A DNA stretch of 64,000 bases from CAYUPI01 sp964446585 (GCA_964446585.1 CAYUPI010000009.1:102671-166670); one strand, 5' to 3'. Numbered from the stretch's first letter, positions 1 through 9,113 are shown. Numbers and translations are program-made. Notes: generated by a model from the sequence alone, not told the origin.

Positions 1-1
1 G

Positions 2-613
2 ACGTTCACAGTATCCGCTCTGAGCGATGAACTCGATCTTGCCTGTGGCTGGTGCAAATCCGAAGGCCATCACTCGCCCGGACTGGTGACACCCGAGCAG
101 GTGTCCAGCGAAATTCGCGGCGGCGGAAACGCCACCCGCCAGATCAACTCCATTTTGCCGCCGGGATTCGACTGCCATCGCCTGGTTGCGGTTGAAGTTT
201 ATACTCCGCCCGGCAATTGGAGCTCCTACCCGCCGCACAAGCACGACGTCCACCGCGGGGATTCAGCCGGGGAGCTCCTCGAAGCCGATCTAGAAGAAAT
301 CTATTTTTATAAGCTCGACCGACCGGAGGGATATGCGATCCAGCGGGTCTATACTTCGGATTCTCGCCTCGATGAGGTGGTTATCGCGCGCGACAGCGAA
401 GTCGTCCTGGTGCCGGAAGGGTACCATCCCGTTGCGTCTGCGCACGGTTATACCACTTACTATCTGAATTTCCTGGCCGGCAGCGCGCAATCGCTGGCGA
501 ACACGGATGATCCCGCTCATGCATGGATCAAGCAAACGTGGAACCAAAAAGACCCGCGCGTTCCCCTCGTCACCTTGGCCATGGAGCGAACCTCGAATGC
601 CGGCGCAACATGA
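2..613 (+). CDS. iolB: 5-deoxy-glucuronate isomerase IolB, 5' end outside the window
   Basis: IolB converts 5-deoxy-D-glucuronate to 2-deoxy-5-keto-D-gluconate in cytoplasmic myo-inositol breakdown. The frame is open to the left edge, so about 200 C-terminal residues are visible and the start is missing; a GTG at 86 is internal. Family hallmarks are GNWSSYPPHKHD (bicupin metal-binding histidines), LEEIYFYKLDRPEGYAIQRV, a VLVPEGYHPV stretch and YYLNFLAGS. The gene heads a co-directional run iolB-iolC-iolD, with iolE-like and iolG further on. A palindromic repeat lies between it and iolC. The family call is firm. Confidence 0.93.
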   Translation, partial: TFTVSALSDELDLACGWCKSEGHHSPGLVTPEQVSSEIRGGGNATRQINSILPPGFDCHRLVAVEVYTPPGNWSSYPPHKHDVHRGDSAGELLEADLEEIYFYKLDRPEGYAIQRVYTSDSRLDEVVIARDSEVVLVPEGYHPVASAHGYTTYYLNFLAGSAQSLANTDDPAHAWIKQTWNQKDPRVPLVTLAMERTSNAGAT

Positions 614-658
614 TGGGTATTGAGACCATTCGATTAAGTGGGGTGCGGAAATCGCGGA

Positions 659-762
659 GTGCGCCCGTCCTCGGGCGCAGCGACGCAAAAAGGATCGTAC
701 TGCGGCGTAATTTCCGGTACGCACCTTCGCACGTAAATTGCTGCGCCCGAGGACGGGCGCAC
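659..762. repeat. Intergenic inverted repeat element with 23-bp arms
   Basis: Positions 659-681 and 740-762 are perfect inverted repeats separated by 58 bp. Each arm is itself a small hairpin (GCGCCCG, four bases, CGGGCGC), so the element can form either one long stem or two short ones. It fills most of the iolB-iolC gap. It belongs with the other dispersed palindromes of this window; arms of similar GGAGCGC/GCGCTCC type occur at 15018-15090. Confidence 0.85.
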
Positions 763-799
763 CCCGCCAACTTCATCGGAGCGCTTCCGCGTCTCGCTC

Positions 800-1819
800 A
801 TGCCTGACGACTCAACCACTTTCGACCTTATCACGATGGGGCGGTCCTCGATCGATCTCTACGCGAACGAAGTCGGCGCGCCTTTTGTGGACATCAAGTC
901 CTTCGCGGCTTACGTGGGCGGTTCACCGACGAATATCGCCGTCGGCGCTCAACGGCTTGGCCTGCGCACGGCGGTGCTGACGGCCGTGGGCGAGGATCCT
1001 GTCGGCGATTTCATTTTGAAGTTCTTGAAGGATGAAGGAGTCGAAACCCGGTTTATTCCGCGCAAACCCGGAACGCGCACGAGCGCCGTGGTTCTGGGCA
1101 TCGAACCGCCGGACAAATTCCCTCTCGTCTATTATCGCGACAACTGCGCCGACAACCAACTATCTATCGACGATGTGTTGCAAGCCCAGTTGACCGAATG
1201 CCGTGTGTTCGAATTTTCCGGCACGGGTCTCAGCCGCGAGCCAAGCCGCAGCGCGAATATTTTTGCCGCCGAACAGGCCAATGCGTCAGGCGCCAAGGTG
1301 GTGTTGGACCTGGATTTTCGTCCGAATCAATGGCACGACCCGCGCGCATTCGGCGTGACGGTGCGGGCCGCCTTGCCGCTCGTAGATATCGTTCTGGGCA
1401 CGGACGATGAGTGCAAAGCCGTGACGCTTACCCATGCGGACCAGGTTAACGTGACGCACTCGCAAATCTCCGGGGCGCAAGTGGCCGGCGACCTTTCCTT
1501 GGCCGTGCAAGCGATGCAGCAGCGAGGGCCAAAAACGATTGTTGTGAAACGCGGCGGGCAAGGCGCGACGCTGTTCGAGAAGGACCAAGCGCCGCGCGAC
1601 GTGCCGGGATTTCCCGTCACGGTTTACAACGTCCTTGGCGCAGGTGACGCCTTCGCCGCCGGCTTCATTTATGGCCTGGTGAAGGGATGGGATCTTTACA
1701 AAGCCGCGCGGATGGGTAATGCGGGCGGGGCCATCGTCGTCACGCGGCATGGTTGCGCGAATTTTATGGCGTATGAACAGGAAGCGCTGAAGTTTGTTGC
1801 CGAGCGAGGAGGGTTTTAA
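800..1819 (+). CDS. iolC: 5-dehydro-2-deoxygluconokinase IolC (PfkB family)
   Basis: This kinase phosphorylates 2-deoxy-5-keto-gluconate with ATP in the inositol pathway. The 339-residue protein has the PfkB N-terminal sugar-binding region (GGSPTNIAVGAQRLG) and the C-terminal anion-hole signature GAGDAFAAGF at residues 280-289, with the catalytic base expected at Asp283. The length fits single-domain IolC without the C-terminal aldolase-like domain found in some proteobacteria. No strong ribosome binding site is visible before the ATG. iolD follows after 15 bp, consistent with an operon. Confidence 0.92.
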   Translation: MPDDSTTFDLITMGRSSIDLYANEVGAPFVDIKSFAAYVGGSPTNIAVGAQRLGLRTAVLTAVGEDPVGDFILKFLKDEGVETRFIPRKPGTRTSAVVLGIEPPDKFPLVYYRDNCADNQLSIDDVLQAQLTECRVFEFSGTGLSREPSRSANIFAAEQANASGAKVVLDLDFRPNQWHDPRAFGVTVRAALPLVDIVLGTDDECKAVTLTHADQVNVTHSQISGAQVAGDLSLAVQAMQQRGPKTIVVKRGGQGATLFEKDQAPRDVPGFPVTVYNVLGAGDAFAAGFIYGLVKGWDLYKAARMGNAGGAIVVTRHGCANFMAYEQEALKFVAERGGF

Positions 1820-1834
1820 CGAAGGAACGAACCG

Positions 1835-3697
1835 ATGAAGACAAAACGACTCACGACCGCCCAGGCGATTATTCAATTTCTTCTCCACCAGCACGTGGAG
1901 CGCGATAACAAGCGCCAGCCTTTTTTCGCCGGCTGCCTTGGCATTTTCGGACACGGTTGTATCGCGGGCATCGGCCAGGCGCTGGCGCAATATCCGCAGT
2001 TCCGTTACATCAACACGAAGAACGAACAGGCCTCGGTCCACATCGCCGCCGCCTACGCGAAAATGAGCAACCGGCTGCGCACCTTCGCGTGCGTGAGCTC
2101 GATTGGGCCAGGCGCAACCAACATGGTCACGGGCGCCGCGCTGGCGACGATCAATCGTTTGCCTGTACTGCTGCTGCCGGGCGACATCTTCGCGCGGCGA
2201 AATGTCGGCCCAGTGCTCCAGCAACTCGAGCACCCGCACTCCCAGGACGTTTCGGTCAACGACTGCTTTCGGCCCGTCTCGAAATACTGGGACCGCATCA
2301 ATCGTCCGGACCAACTCATGAACGCGCTGCCCGATGTGATGCGGGTGCTGACTTCGCAAGCCGAAACCGGCGCCGTGACATTGGCGTTGCCGCAAGATGT
2401 CCAAACTGAAGCGTTCGATTATCCGGCCGAGCTTTTCGAGGAGCGCATCTGGTATATCCCGCGCCCCGAGCCGGAGAAGACCTTGCTCGCATGCGCTGCC
2501 CAAATGCTTCGCGCCAGCCGCAAACCGTTGATCGTAGCCGGCGGAGGCGTGCTTTACAGCGAAGCGCACGATGCGCTGACGAGATTCGCCGCAGCGACTG
2601 GGATTCCTGTCGGCGAAACCCAAGCGGGCAAAGGCTCACTTCCGTATATCCATCCACAAAACCTTGGCGCGATCGGCGTAACGGGCACGTTTGCTGCGAA
2701 CCGCGTCGCGCGCGAAGCAGATCTCGTAATTGGTATCGGCACGCGCTACAGCGATTTTACGACGGCGTCGAAGACGGCGTTTCAAAATTCCAAGGTGAAG
2801 TTCATCAACTTGAACGTTGCTGAATTTGACGCCTTCAAGCACAGCGCACTACCGCTGGTGGCCGACGCGCGCGCGGGTCTCGAAGCGCTGGCCAAGGTAA
2901 TGCGCGGTTGGACTGTCAGCAGCGCCTATCGCCGCCGCGCGGCAGATCTCAACCGACAGTGGGATCGCGAAGTAGCCCGCCTCTACGACACGCCAACTGG
3001 CCTGCCAGTCAGCCAGGCCGAGGTGATCGGAGTAGTGAATGATTTCGCGCGGCCGAGCGACGTCGTCATGTGCGCCGCCGGCAGTTTGCCGGGCGATTTG
3101 CACAAACTTTGGCGCACGCGCGATCCCAAAGGCTATCACCTCGAATATGGCTATTCGTGTATGGGCTACGAAGTCGCAGGTGGGCTCGGAATCAAAATGG
3201 CCGCTCCGGAGCGCGAGGTCTATGTCATGGTAGGCGACGGCTCGTGGCTGATGATGTCGAGCGAACTGGTCACTGCCGTCCAGGAGGGCATCAAGATTAC
3301 GGTGGTGCTCCTCGACAATCACGGTTTTCAAAGCATCGGCGGATTATCGCAATCCATCGGCAATGGGCATTTTGGCGTCCTCTACAAACAGCGTAACCCG
3401 AAGACCGGCCAACTGGACGGAGCAAACGTGCCGGTCGATTTTGTTGCCAATGCCCGCAGTCTCGGTGCGTGTGCCATCGCAGCGCGCGACATTACCCAAC
3501 TGAAATCGGCGCTGGCCGAAGCGCGCCGACAGACCCGTTCGACAGTGATCGTGATCGAGACCGATGCGGAAAAGCGCGCGCCCGGTTACGAATCTTGGTG
3601 GGATGTGCCGGTGGCCGAGGTTTCGGAAATTCAACCCGTGCGAAGGGCCAGCCGGGACTATGAAAAGGCGAAGTGCCGGGAACGGTACTTTTTGTGA
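1835..3697 (+). CDS. iolD: 3D-(3,5/4)-trihydroxycyclohexane-1,2-dione hydrolase IolD (ThDP-dependent)
   Basis: IolD opens the ring of trihydroxycyclohexanedione to 5-deoxy-glucuronate. The 620-residue protein has the acetolactate-synthase-like layout: an N-terminal pyrimidine-binding domain, a central FAD/DHS-like domain (IVAGGGVLYSEA) and a C-terminal ThDP pyrophosphate domain with GDGSW near residue 466 and LLDNHGF about 30 residues on. A GAAGGAA ribosome binding site sits before the ATG. Family-typical stretches are NEQASVHIAAAYAKM and SSIGPGATNMVTGAA. It follows iolC closely, and the run ends here because the next genes are on the other strand. Confidence 0.95.
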   Translation: MKTKRLTTAQAIIQFLLHQHVERDNKRQPFFAGCLGIFGHGCIAGIGQALAQYPQFRYINTKNEQASVHIAAAYAKMSNRLRTFACVSSIGPGATNMVTGAALATINRLPVLLLPGDIFARRNVGPVLQQLEHPHSQDVSVNDCFRPVSKYWDRINRPDQLMNALPDVMRVLTSQAETGAVTLALPQDVQTEAFDYPAELFEERIWYIPRPEPEKTLLACAAQMLRASRKPLIVAGGGVLYSEAHDALTRFAAATGIPVGETQAGKGSLPYIHPQNLGAIGVTGTFAANRVAREADLVIGIGTRYSDFTTASKTAFQNSKVKFINLNVAEFDAFKHSALPLVADARAGLEALAKVMRGWTVSSAYRRRAADLNRQWDREVARLYDTPTGLPVSQAEVIGVVNDFARPSDVVMCAAGSLPGDLHKLWRTRDPKGYHLEYGYSCMGYEVAGGLGIKMAAPEREVYVMVGDGSWLMMSSELVTAVQEGIKITVVLLDNHGFQSIGGLSQSIGNGHFGVLYKQRNPKTGQLDGANVPVDFVANARSLGACAIAARDITQLKSALAEARRQTRSTVIVIETDAEKRAPGYESWWDVPVAEVSEIQPVRRASRDYEKAKCRERYFL

Positions 3698-3740
3698 TCC
3701 ATGCACTGGCACTGCCTGTTCGCGGTAGCAGGGGTCAACA

Positions 3741-4106
3741 CTAGCTGGTTTTCTCCCGCGCGAGGCTCTCTGGCAGCGCGAATAACTCCGATTGTGTACC
3801 GTCGGGCCGCCACACCACTCGGCCATCCTCCTCCAGCCGGACGATCACCCCGCGTGTCGAGCCGCGCAAGGCTTTGACACGGTCGCCGGGCTTCCAATCT
3901 GCTGCCTCGGAAAGAGAGTTGACAATATCAACCATTGCTTCCCAAGGCAGCACGCCAGCAATGTAATGCGCGACGGCGGACATGACCTCCCGGCGGCGGC
4001 TGGTTGGTAAATCTGCAAAAAGGGCGGCAACGATTTGGCGGGCGATGTCAGCAAAAGTGTTGCTGTTGAAGAAGAGAAATGGGGATCGGCGATGGCATTC
4101 CCTCAA
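3741..4106 (-). CDS. Unknown protein with a KOW/SH3-like C-terminus; start uncertain, possibly the second half of a frameshifted gene
   Basis: The reading frame is open from further upstream, but protein-like sequence begins only near 4140 (VLSLAELIEFLRECHRR). It continues through a helical region and ends in a beta-rich tail (DWKPGDRVKALRGSTRGVIV, then RLEEDGRVVWRPDG) that looks like a KOW or SH3-type module. The only plausible in-frame start near the beginning is a TTG at 4106, which would cut into the good helix. The 84-residue frame 4112-4366 overlaps it in the other register, and a -1 shift at an A-rich tract near 4150 would join the two. No function can be assigned. Confidence 0.5.
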   Translation of the reverse strand: MRECHRRSPFLFFNSNTFADIARQIVAALFADLPTSRRREVMSAVAHYIAGVLPWEAMVDIVNSLSEAADWKPGDRVKALRGSTRGVIVRLEEDGRVVWRPDGTQSELFALPESLAREKTS

Positions 4107-4111
4107 GAACT

Positions 4112-4366
4112 CTATGAGTTCGGCGAGGGAGAGGACCTGGTTTCGTTTTTCTTCCCACTCGCCGTGGCACGCTTCTTGAGTCTCTCGATTAAAGCCGTGC
4201 TGCGCGCCTCCTCTTGAGCACGCTCCTCTATTGTGGCTGACGACAGACTCCCAACCCCAGTTTTTGATAAAAGCGGCTCGGGTTTGTAGCGGTGATTGTT
4301 CGCCAGCACCTCCTCCAGAATGTCCTCGTCGGTCAGATGCTCCAGCAGATCCAATCGTAGTTTCAT
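4112..4366 (-). CDS. Small unknown protein, possibly the N-terminal half of a gene split by a frameshift
   Basis: The 84-residue frame starts MKLRLDLLEHLTDEDILEEV and is rich in charged helix (ATIEERAQEEARSTALIERL). Its last dozen residues, from about NETR, look non-native because the neighbouring frame takes over good coding there. It starts from the divergent gap shared with the iolE-like gene and interrupts the iol run. I do not recognise the family. It may be an independent gene overlapping the one downstream or the start of a single protein of roughly 210 residues. Confidence 0.5.
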   Translation of the reverse strand: MKLRLDLLEHLTDEDILEEVLANNHRYKPEPLLSKTGVGSLSSATIEERAQEEARSTALIERLKKRATASGKKNETRSSPSPNS

Positions 4367-4478
4367 CGCTCATAAAGTAGCCGATTTGGGGAAATTGAGC
4401 AACACTGCCTTCCCAAATCAATTGGAATCAGTTTTGTTTGGTGTTCGTGCGGGCAGGGCACTAGCTTGTCGCACCAAC

Positions 4479-5384
4479 ATGACACCGATCAAGATCGCCA
4501 ACGCCCCATGTTCCTGGGGCGTGCTGGAATTCGACCTCCCGGGCCAGGCGGCGGGCTGCTCACAGGTGCTCGATGAAATCCGCGACACGGGCTACGCCGG
4601 CACGGAACTTGGCGATTGGGGTTTCATGCCGACTGATCCCGCCGCGCTGCGCCGCGAACTTGACCAGCGCAAGTTGACAATGGTCGGGGCTTTCGTCCAG
4701 GTTGCCTTTTCGAGCCCGGAGGCGCACGCGGCGGGCGCTGAATCCGCCGTCCGCACGGCGAAACTGCTGTCAGGGACTGCCGGCCGGTCGCCGTTCATCG
4801 TCCTTGCCGACGACAACGCCACTGTGCCGGCGCGAACCAAGAATGCAGGAAGGATATCTGCGCGCGATAGTCTGACCGATCCTGAGTGGAAGACATTTGC
4901 CAGAGGCGTCGAACGCGTTGCGGGCGCAGTCCGCGACGAAACCGGCTTACGCAGCGTGGTCCATCCACACGCCGCGGGGTTCATCGAGACGCCGGACGAA
5001 ATTGCGCGCTTACTCGACTTGACTGATCCGCAATTGGTCGGCTTGTGTTTCGATACTGGGCATTATCGTTTCGGTGGCGGCGATCCGGTCGCCGGGTTGA
5101 AGCAGCATCGCGATCGGATCTGGCACATGCATTTCAAAGACTGCAGCCCGGCCGGGCACGAACGCTCCCGCACCGAGCAATGGGATTATTTCGAATCGCT
5201 TCGGCAAGGCATCTTCTGTGAACTGGGCAAGGGCGACGTGAATTTTCCGGCAGTGATCGAGGAGCTGCGCCACAACGACTACACGGGCTGGATTGTCGTC
5301 GAACAGGACGTGCTGCCGGGCATGGGCGCGCCGAAGGAATATGCCCAGCGGAACCGCGATTATCTTCGCGCGCTGGGACTGTAG
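4479..5384 (+). CDS. iolE: IolE-like inosose dehydratase (xylose-isomerase-type TIM barrel)
   Basis: IolE-type enzymes dehydrate 2-keto-myo-inositol to the trihydroxycyclohexanedione used by IolD. The ATG at 4479 was chosen because family homology begins there (IKIANAPCSWGVLEF); the frame is open further upstream but that part is not protein-like. The 301-residue product has the AP-endonuclease-2/xylose-isomerase TIM-barrel pattern: GYAGTELGDWG, SVVHPHAAGFIETPDE, LCFDTGHYRFGGGDP and HMHFKDC, with metal-ligand candidates among these His, Asp and Glu residues. An IolH/IolI-type isomerase is the main alternative. It lies 17 bp before iolG. Confidence 0.8.
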   Translation: MTPIKIANAPCSWGVLEFDLPGQAAGCSQVLDEIRDTGYAGTELGDWGFMPTDPAALRRELDQRKLTMVGAFVQVAFSSPEAHAAGAESAVRTAKLLSGTAGRSPFIVLADDNATVPARTKNAGRISARDSLTDPEWKTFARGVERVAGAVRDETGLRSVVHPHAAGFIETPDEIARLLDLTDPQLVGLCFDTGHYRFGGGDPVAGLKQHRDRIWHMHFKDCSPAGHERSRTEQWDYFESLRQGIFCELGKGDVNFPAVIEELRHNDYTGWIVVEQDVLPGMGAPKEYAQRNRDYLRALGL

Positions 5385-5401
5385 CTGGCTGGCAAGAGCG
5401 C

Positions 5402-6418
5402 ATGAATAGAATGTTGAACATCGCTGTTATCGGCTGTGGGCGCATTGGCCGCATCCACGCTGAAAACCTGGCCACTCGTGTCCCCGGCGCGCGGCTGGCC
5501 GGCGTGGCGGACATCGCTGCAGCTTCCGCTAAAGAAGTCGCCGCCCAATTCCACGTCCCGAAAGCCACCGTCGATTACCGCGAACTGTTGGCAGACCGTG
5601 CAATTGAAGCTGTGGCCATTTGCTCGTCCACTGATACGCACTCGCAAATCATCCAGGAAGCGGCCGCTGCGGGTAAACACATCTTCTGCGAAAAACCAAT
5701 CGACTACGACCTCGCGCGCATCCACGCCTCGCTCTCTGCCGTGAAAAAGGCCGGCGTTAAATTCCAAATCGGGTTCAATCGCCGGTTCGATCCGAGCTTC
5801 GCGAAAGTGCGCGAATTGGTCGCCACAGGCGCCGTTGGCGAACCGCACATTATTCGCATCACCAGCCGCGACCCCGAACCCCCTGATCTGGATTACATCA
5901 AAGTCTCGGGCGGCATCTTTCTGGACATGACGATCCACGACTTCGACATGGTCCGCTTCCTGAGCGATAGCGAGGCGGAGGAAGTCTATGTCATTGGTGA
6001 TGCGAAAATTGTTCCGGCTGTCCGCGAGCTCGGCTATGTCGATACAGCTATCGTAACCATGCGACTAATAAATGGCGTTCTCGCCACGATAGATAACAGC
6101 TTCAAGGCCGATTACGGCTACGATCAGCGTATCGAAGTGTTCGGCTCGAAAGGGTCAGCCTCGGCCGGGAATCGGAAACCTGACGAACACCTGCTCATGG
6201 ACGCGGCAGGCGTGCACGAGGCCAAGCCGCTGTACTTCTTCCTCGAACGCTACGCCGAGGCGTATGTTCTCGAAATGCGCGCTTTCGTGGATGCTGTCCT
6301 GAAAAATCAGACGCCATCGGTGAGCGGCAACGAGGGACTGCAAGCGGTCGTCATGGGTTTGGCGGCAACGCGCTCGCTGCGCGAAAGGCGACCAGTGAAA
6401 CTTTCCGAGATCGCCTGA
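5402..6418 (+). CDS. iolG: Inositol 2-dehydrogenase IolG (Gfo/Idh/MocA family)
   Basis: IolG oxidises myo-inositol to scyllo-inosose with NAD, the first pathway step. The N-terminal Rossmann motif GCGRIG is at residues 11-16 and the EKP motif with the catalytic lysine at residues 97-99 (Lys98). The catalytic pair Asp175 and His179 lies in DMTIHDFDM, spaced as in Bacillus IolG. The 338-residue length is typical. It closes the inositol cluster. Its stop codon is nearly back to back with that of the convergent metallohydrolase gene, leaving almost no room for separate terminators. Confidence 0.92.
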   Translation: MNRMLNIAVIGCGRIGRIHAENLATRVPGARLAGVADIAAASAKEVAAQFHVPKATVDYRELLADRAIEAVAICSSTDTHSQIIQEAAAAGKHIFCEKPIDYDLARIHASLSAVKKAGVKFQIGFNRRFDPSFAKVRELVATGAVGEPHIIRITSRDPEPPDLDYIKVSGGIFLDMTIHDFDMVRFLSDSEAEEVYVIGDAKIVPAVRELGYVDTAIVTMRLINGVLATIDNSFKADYGYDQRIEVFGSKGSASAGNRKPDEHLLMDAAGVHEAKPLYFFLERYAEAYVLEMRAFVDAVLKNQTPSVSGNEGLQAVVMGLAATRSLRERRPVKLSEIA

Positions 6419-6420
6419 AA

Positions 6421-7953
6421 CTACTCCGCGGTAGCTCGATTCACCAAGTCCTCCCAATACCGCTCGGCCATTTCGTGGTAATGGAGTACTTCCTGGCGCT
6501 GCGTAGGGTCGTCCAGCTTGACGCGTTTGTCTCGCTCGCGGACCCAATCCAGGAAGAATTGAGCGGATGCCTTGCTGATACGCCGCCGGGTAGCGCCGAT
6601 TTCAACGTAGTAAGGCGCTGTCGAAGCAAACCGGAAGGTTTTTTGGTTATCCGTAATGACACGCACGAGGAACCAGCCGCTTTCTTTGACTCTTAGCACG
6701 CCGAGGCTGCCCGTCCTTTTCCAGGTGTCATAAGGCACGACGCGCTCTACGCGGCCATTGTGGATGACTTCGATTGAGGAGACGGAGTCTTGCGTATCGA
6801 GTTTGGCGGTGATCTCCAGATTGAGCTCCCTCCCCTGGATGCCTTGAAAAATATGACCGGGAACTTCGCCGTTCACTCGGCAGCGGAACAGCGGACCGTT
6901 GGAGACGAACGACCGCCCAGAGCGCAATCCTTCCCACCATTTTTCATAGGTTAGCTCTTTGCCGATGTGGACGTACACGCGGTCGTAGCCGACTGGATTG
7001 GGCAAGACGCCGGATGCGCTACCGGCCGAGGGCGGAATCCGAAACCCGCAATTGAGGATGTGGTAATAAATCTCCTGGGTCCAAAAACCGTTGCCGCGCG
7101 GAGACGGCAATCGAATGGCGTCCCGCGGCTTGCCCCAGGCTTCGTTCTCATACATCTGCTCGCGGCACATGTGGTTATTGGCTAACCCAATTGAGTCCAC
7201 GGTTCCGCTGGCCAGCCAGATCGGCACGTCCCACCAAAACGGTTTTTCAACATCAACCCAGACCCCTGCCTGCTGTCGCGCCTGTTCCACAAATTTCATC
7301 GGCGAAGGATATTCACGGGCGGACCCGGCAATGATCAGCGGTTGTGGAAGATTCAGGAAGAGCAACGCGCCGCCCTCGCGTTCATCCTCCCCGCCCATGA
7401 CGTGGTAGAACCGGTCCCGGTCAAACTGGATCAAGAGTCTGGATGGCACCGGCTGTTTGGCCCACTGATTCTGGTTGTTCCACCAGGTAACAACTGGGGC
7501 CACGTGCAGGTCCTCCGCTTGCATCAGCAACTCGATGTCGTTCACCTGCCGGTGCACATGCAGGTCGCCCGACCACCAACCTTCCTCGGCCAAGTTCGCA
7601 ACACGTCTTAACTCCCTTTTGATGGTCTTATTTGTCCCGCCGGAGAAGTTGAACCAGCCGACAGTGCGAGAGTATTCCGGTCCACGCTCAATTTCGTAGG
7701 AATATGTGCCGGCAGTCAAATCGAGCTGCACCTTGCCCGGGCAAACAAAATGGTCGCGCCAAAACGGAAGAGAGCCCGCGCGGACTGGCTGGCCATCGCC
7801 ATTCTTGAGATGGACGCGGCACTGAATGGGTTTGTGGGTCGACGCATCAAGGATGGCGATCTCCAATCGAGCGTTTTTGGTTTGGTTCTCGACTGATGCT
7901 ACTTGGCACAAGCACAGAGTCGAAAAACAGAGGCCAGCAAGCGCAGCTTTCAT
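6421..7953 (-). CDS. Secreted CehA/McbA-like metallohydrolase (PHP-type fold)
   Basis: The 510-residue protein has an N-terminal signal peptide (MKAALAGLCFSTLCLCQVAS), then a beta-sandwich-like region, then a PHP-type domain beginning WWSGDLHVH, with metal-ligand candidates Asp130, His132 and His134. This matches the CehA/McbA family, known for carbamate ester hydrolases but mostly uncharacterised in this phylum. Further conserved-looking parts are VVTWWNNQNQWA and GLANNHMCREQMYENEAWG. Export to the periplasm or outside is likely; the substrate is unknown. It is convergent with iolG and followed upstream by another secreted-protein gene on the same strand. Confidence 0.75.
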   Translation of the reverse strand: MKAALAGLCFSTLCLCQVASVENQTKNARLEIAILDASTHKPIQCRVHLKNGDGQPVRAGSLPFWRDHFVCPGKVQLDLTAGTYSYEIERGPEYSRTVGWFNFSGGTNKTIKRELRRVANLAEEGWWSGDLHVHRQVNDIELLMQAEDLHVAPVVTWWNNQNQWAKQPVPSRLLIQFDRDRFYHVMGGEDEREGGALLFLNLPQPLIIAGSAREYPSPMKFVEQARQQAGVWVDVEKPFWWDVPIWLASGTVDSIGLANNHMCREQMYENEAWGKPRDAIRLPSPRGNGFWTQEIYYHILNCGFRIPPSAGSASGVLPNPVGYDRVYVHIGKELTYEKWWEGLRSGRSFVSNGPLFRCRVNGEVPGHIFQGIQGRELNLEITAKLDTQDSVSSIEVIHNGRVERVVPYDTWKRTGSLGVLRVKESGWFLVRVITDNQKTFRFASTAPYYVEIGATRRRISKASAQFFLDWVRERDKRVKLDDPTQRQEVLHYHEMAERYWEDLVNRATAE

Positions 7954-7995
7954 TTTGGTGTGACGTCTGCGGCTACAAAACCTGAAGCATGCAAG

Positions 7996-9015
7996 TCAAT
8001 GCTTTGCTCGGTTGGACCAGGAGTTTACCCTTTCCGCCAGCGCAAGGGATGCCGGGTCGTCATGGATCATTCCGAAATAACTGAGGGCAAGCGTGACCTC
8101 GCGATAGTTCACGGTTTTGGGTTTGCCCATCATGTGTTCCTGGCCCAGGCCGGTGCGTGTGTTGCCGGCCACCTCGACCTCGCCCGTCGGTTTTATGCGG
8201 CTGCGCTCCCAGGCCATGGCTTTGGCGAGGGCGGCGTCCAGCTCCGGGTCCGGTTGGTAAAGCGCAAGCACCTGGGCCATGAGCAGAGAGACCGCGTTGT
8301 AGCTGGAGTCGCGTCCGTCTCTTTCGACAAATACACCGTCGGAATCGCGTTTCGCCATCGCGACGGCGACAAGTTTTCGCGATGATCGTTTAAGTTCGTC
8401 GTCGTTGAGAATTATCCCACAAAGCCCGAACGCCTTGGCGGCAATAAACATGCGATTGGCGGTGTGTCCGGCCTTCAGGATGATGCCGTCATAGCCCGCC
8501 TGGATGAAGGCGCAGGCGCGCCGCAGCTTGGGTTCCAGTGCGGCAATTCGTTTGTGGAAATGACCTTTAAGCGGTGAGGCCTGCACCATCAGGATGGCGT
8601 GCCCCAGCTCCTGCAAATAGAAAAACGCCGTTTCCACACGCTCCGGCCTGGTCGGTTCATGGGTATCTCCTGGTTTGCGCACGGACAGGAAACCGCCGTC
8701 CTCGATTTGATGAGCGAAGGTGGTTTCGACGGAGTTCCAGGCGGCATCGGCGCGCTCGACGTCCCCGGCAACAACTGCGCCAATTAGCATCCAGCAGCCG
8801 CCGCGCTGCATTCCTGCCTCGTACCATTTTCTGTCCCGCTGATGGAACCCGATAAAGCCCTGTGGATCCGGGCGACCCGTGTTGGTGATAACACCAGACA
8901 ACGAAGCGGGCAGCCGGCGAAGCAGTTCATACTCGGAAGCGAACGTGGCGCCAGCAGCGCGCCATCCGGTCCCGCATACAATTGCACCAGCTAAAACAAA
9001 TTCACATAATTTCAT
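7996..9015 (-). CDS. Unknown secreted protein, probable alpha-helical barrel
   Basis: The 339-residue protein begins with a signal-like segment (MKLCEFVLAGAIVCGTGWRA). The rest is mostly helical with repeated short motifs and several Gly-Gly turns (MQRGGCWMLIGAV, IEDGGFLS, SYNAVSLLMAQVLALY). This resembles the (alpha/alpha)6 toroid seen in glycoside hydrolases and lyases, but no family signature can be named. It lies 42 bp upstream of the CehA-like gene on the same strand, so the two may be co-transcribed. It is divergent from the RND efflux operon. Confidence 0.65.
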   Translation of the reverse strand: MKLCEFVLAGAIVCGTGWRAAGATFASEYELLRRLPASLSGVITNTGRPDPQGFIGFHQRDRKWYEAGMQRGGCWMLIGAVVAGDVERADAAWNSVETTFAHQIEDGGFLSVRKPGDTHEPTRPERVETAFFYLQELGHAILMVQASPLKGHFHKRIAALEPKLRRACAFIQAGYDGIILKAGHTANRMFIAAKAFGLCGIILNDDELKRSSRKLVAVAMAKRDSDGVFVERDGRDSSYNAVSLLMAQVLALYQPDPELDAALAKAMAWERSRIKPTGEVEVAGNTRTGLGQEHMMGKPKTVNYREVTLALSYFGMIHDDPASLALAERVNSWSNRAKH

Positions 9016-9113
9016 CGGAGCTATTGGAACTCAATTTAAGGACGAGTCAACATCCGCGTTCAGCGCATAAGTGCCTGGCCCCCACAAGGAGCCGAGAGCA
9101 GGCCAGATCCGAA

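Noticed and set aside
659..762. CRISPR-like repeat or tRNA gene
   Set aside because: There is one pair of inverted arms, not a direct-repeat array, and no cloverleaf with CCA or anticodon arms.
1286..2623. Long minus-strand open frame of 445 residues
   Set aside because: It is the antisense shadow of iolC and iolD, which have strong family motifs; its composition is Arg/His-rich and not protein-like.
4296..4478. Upstream extension of the iolE-like gene
   Set aside because: The extra residues are Ser/Arg-rich and lie over the divergent small gene; family homology begins right at the ATG at 4479.
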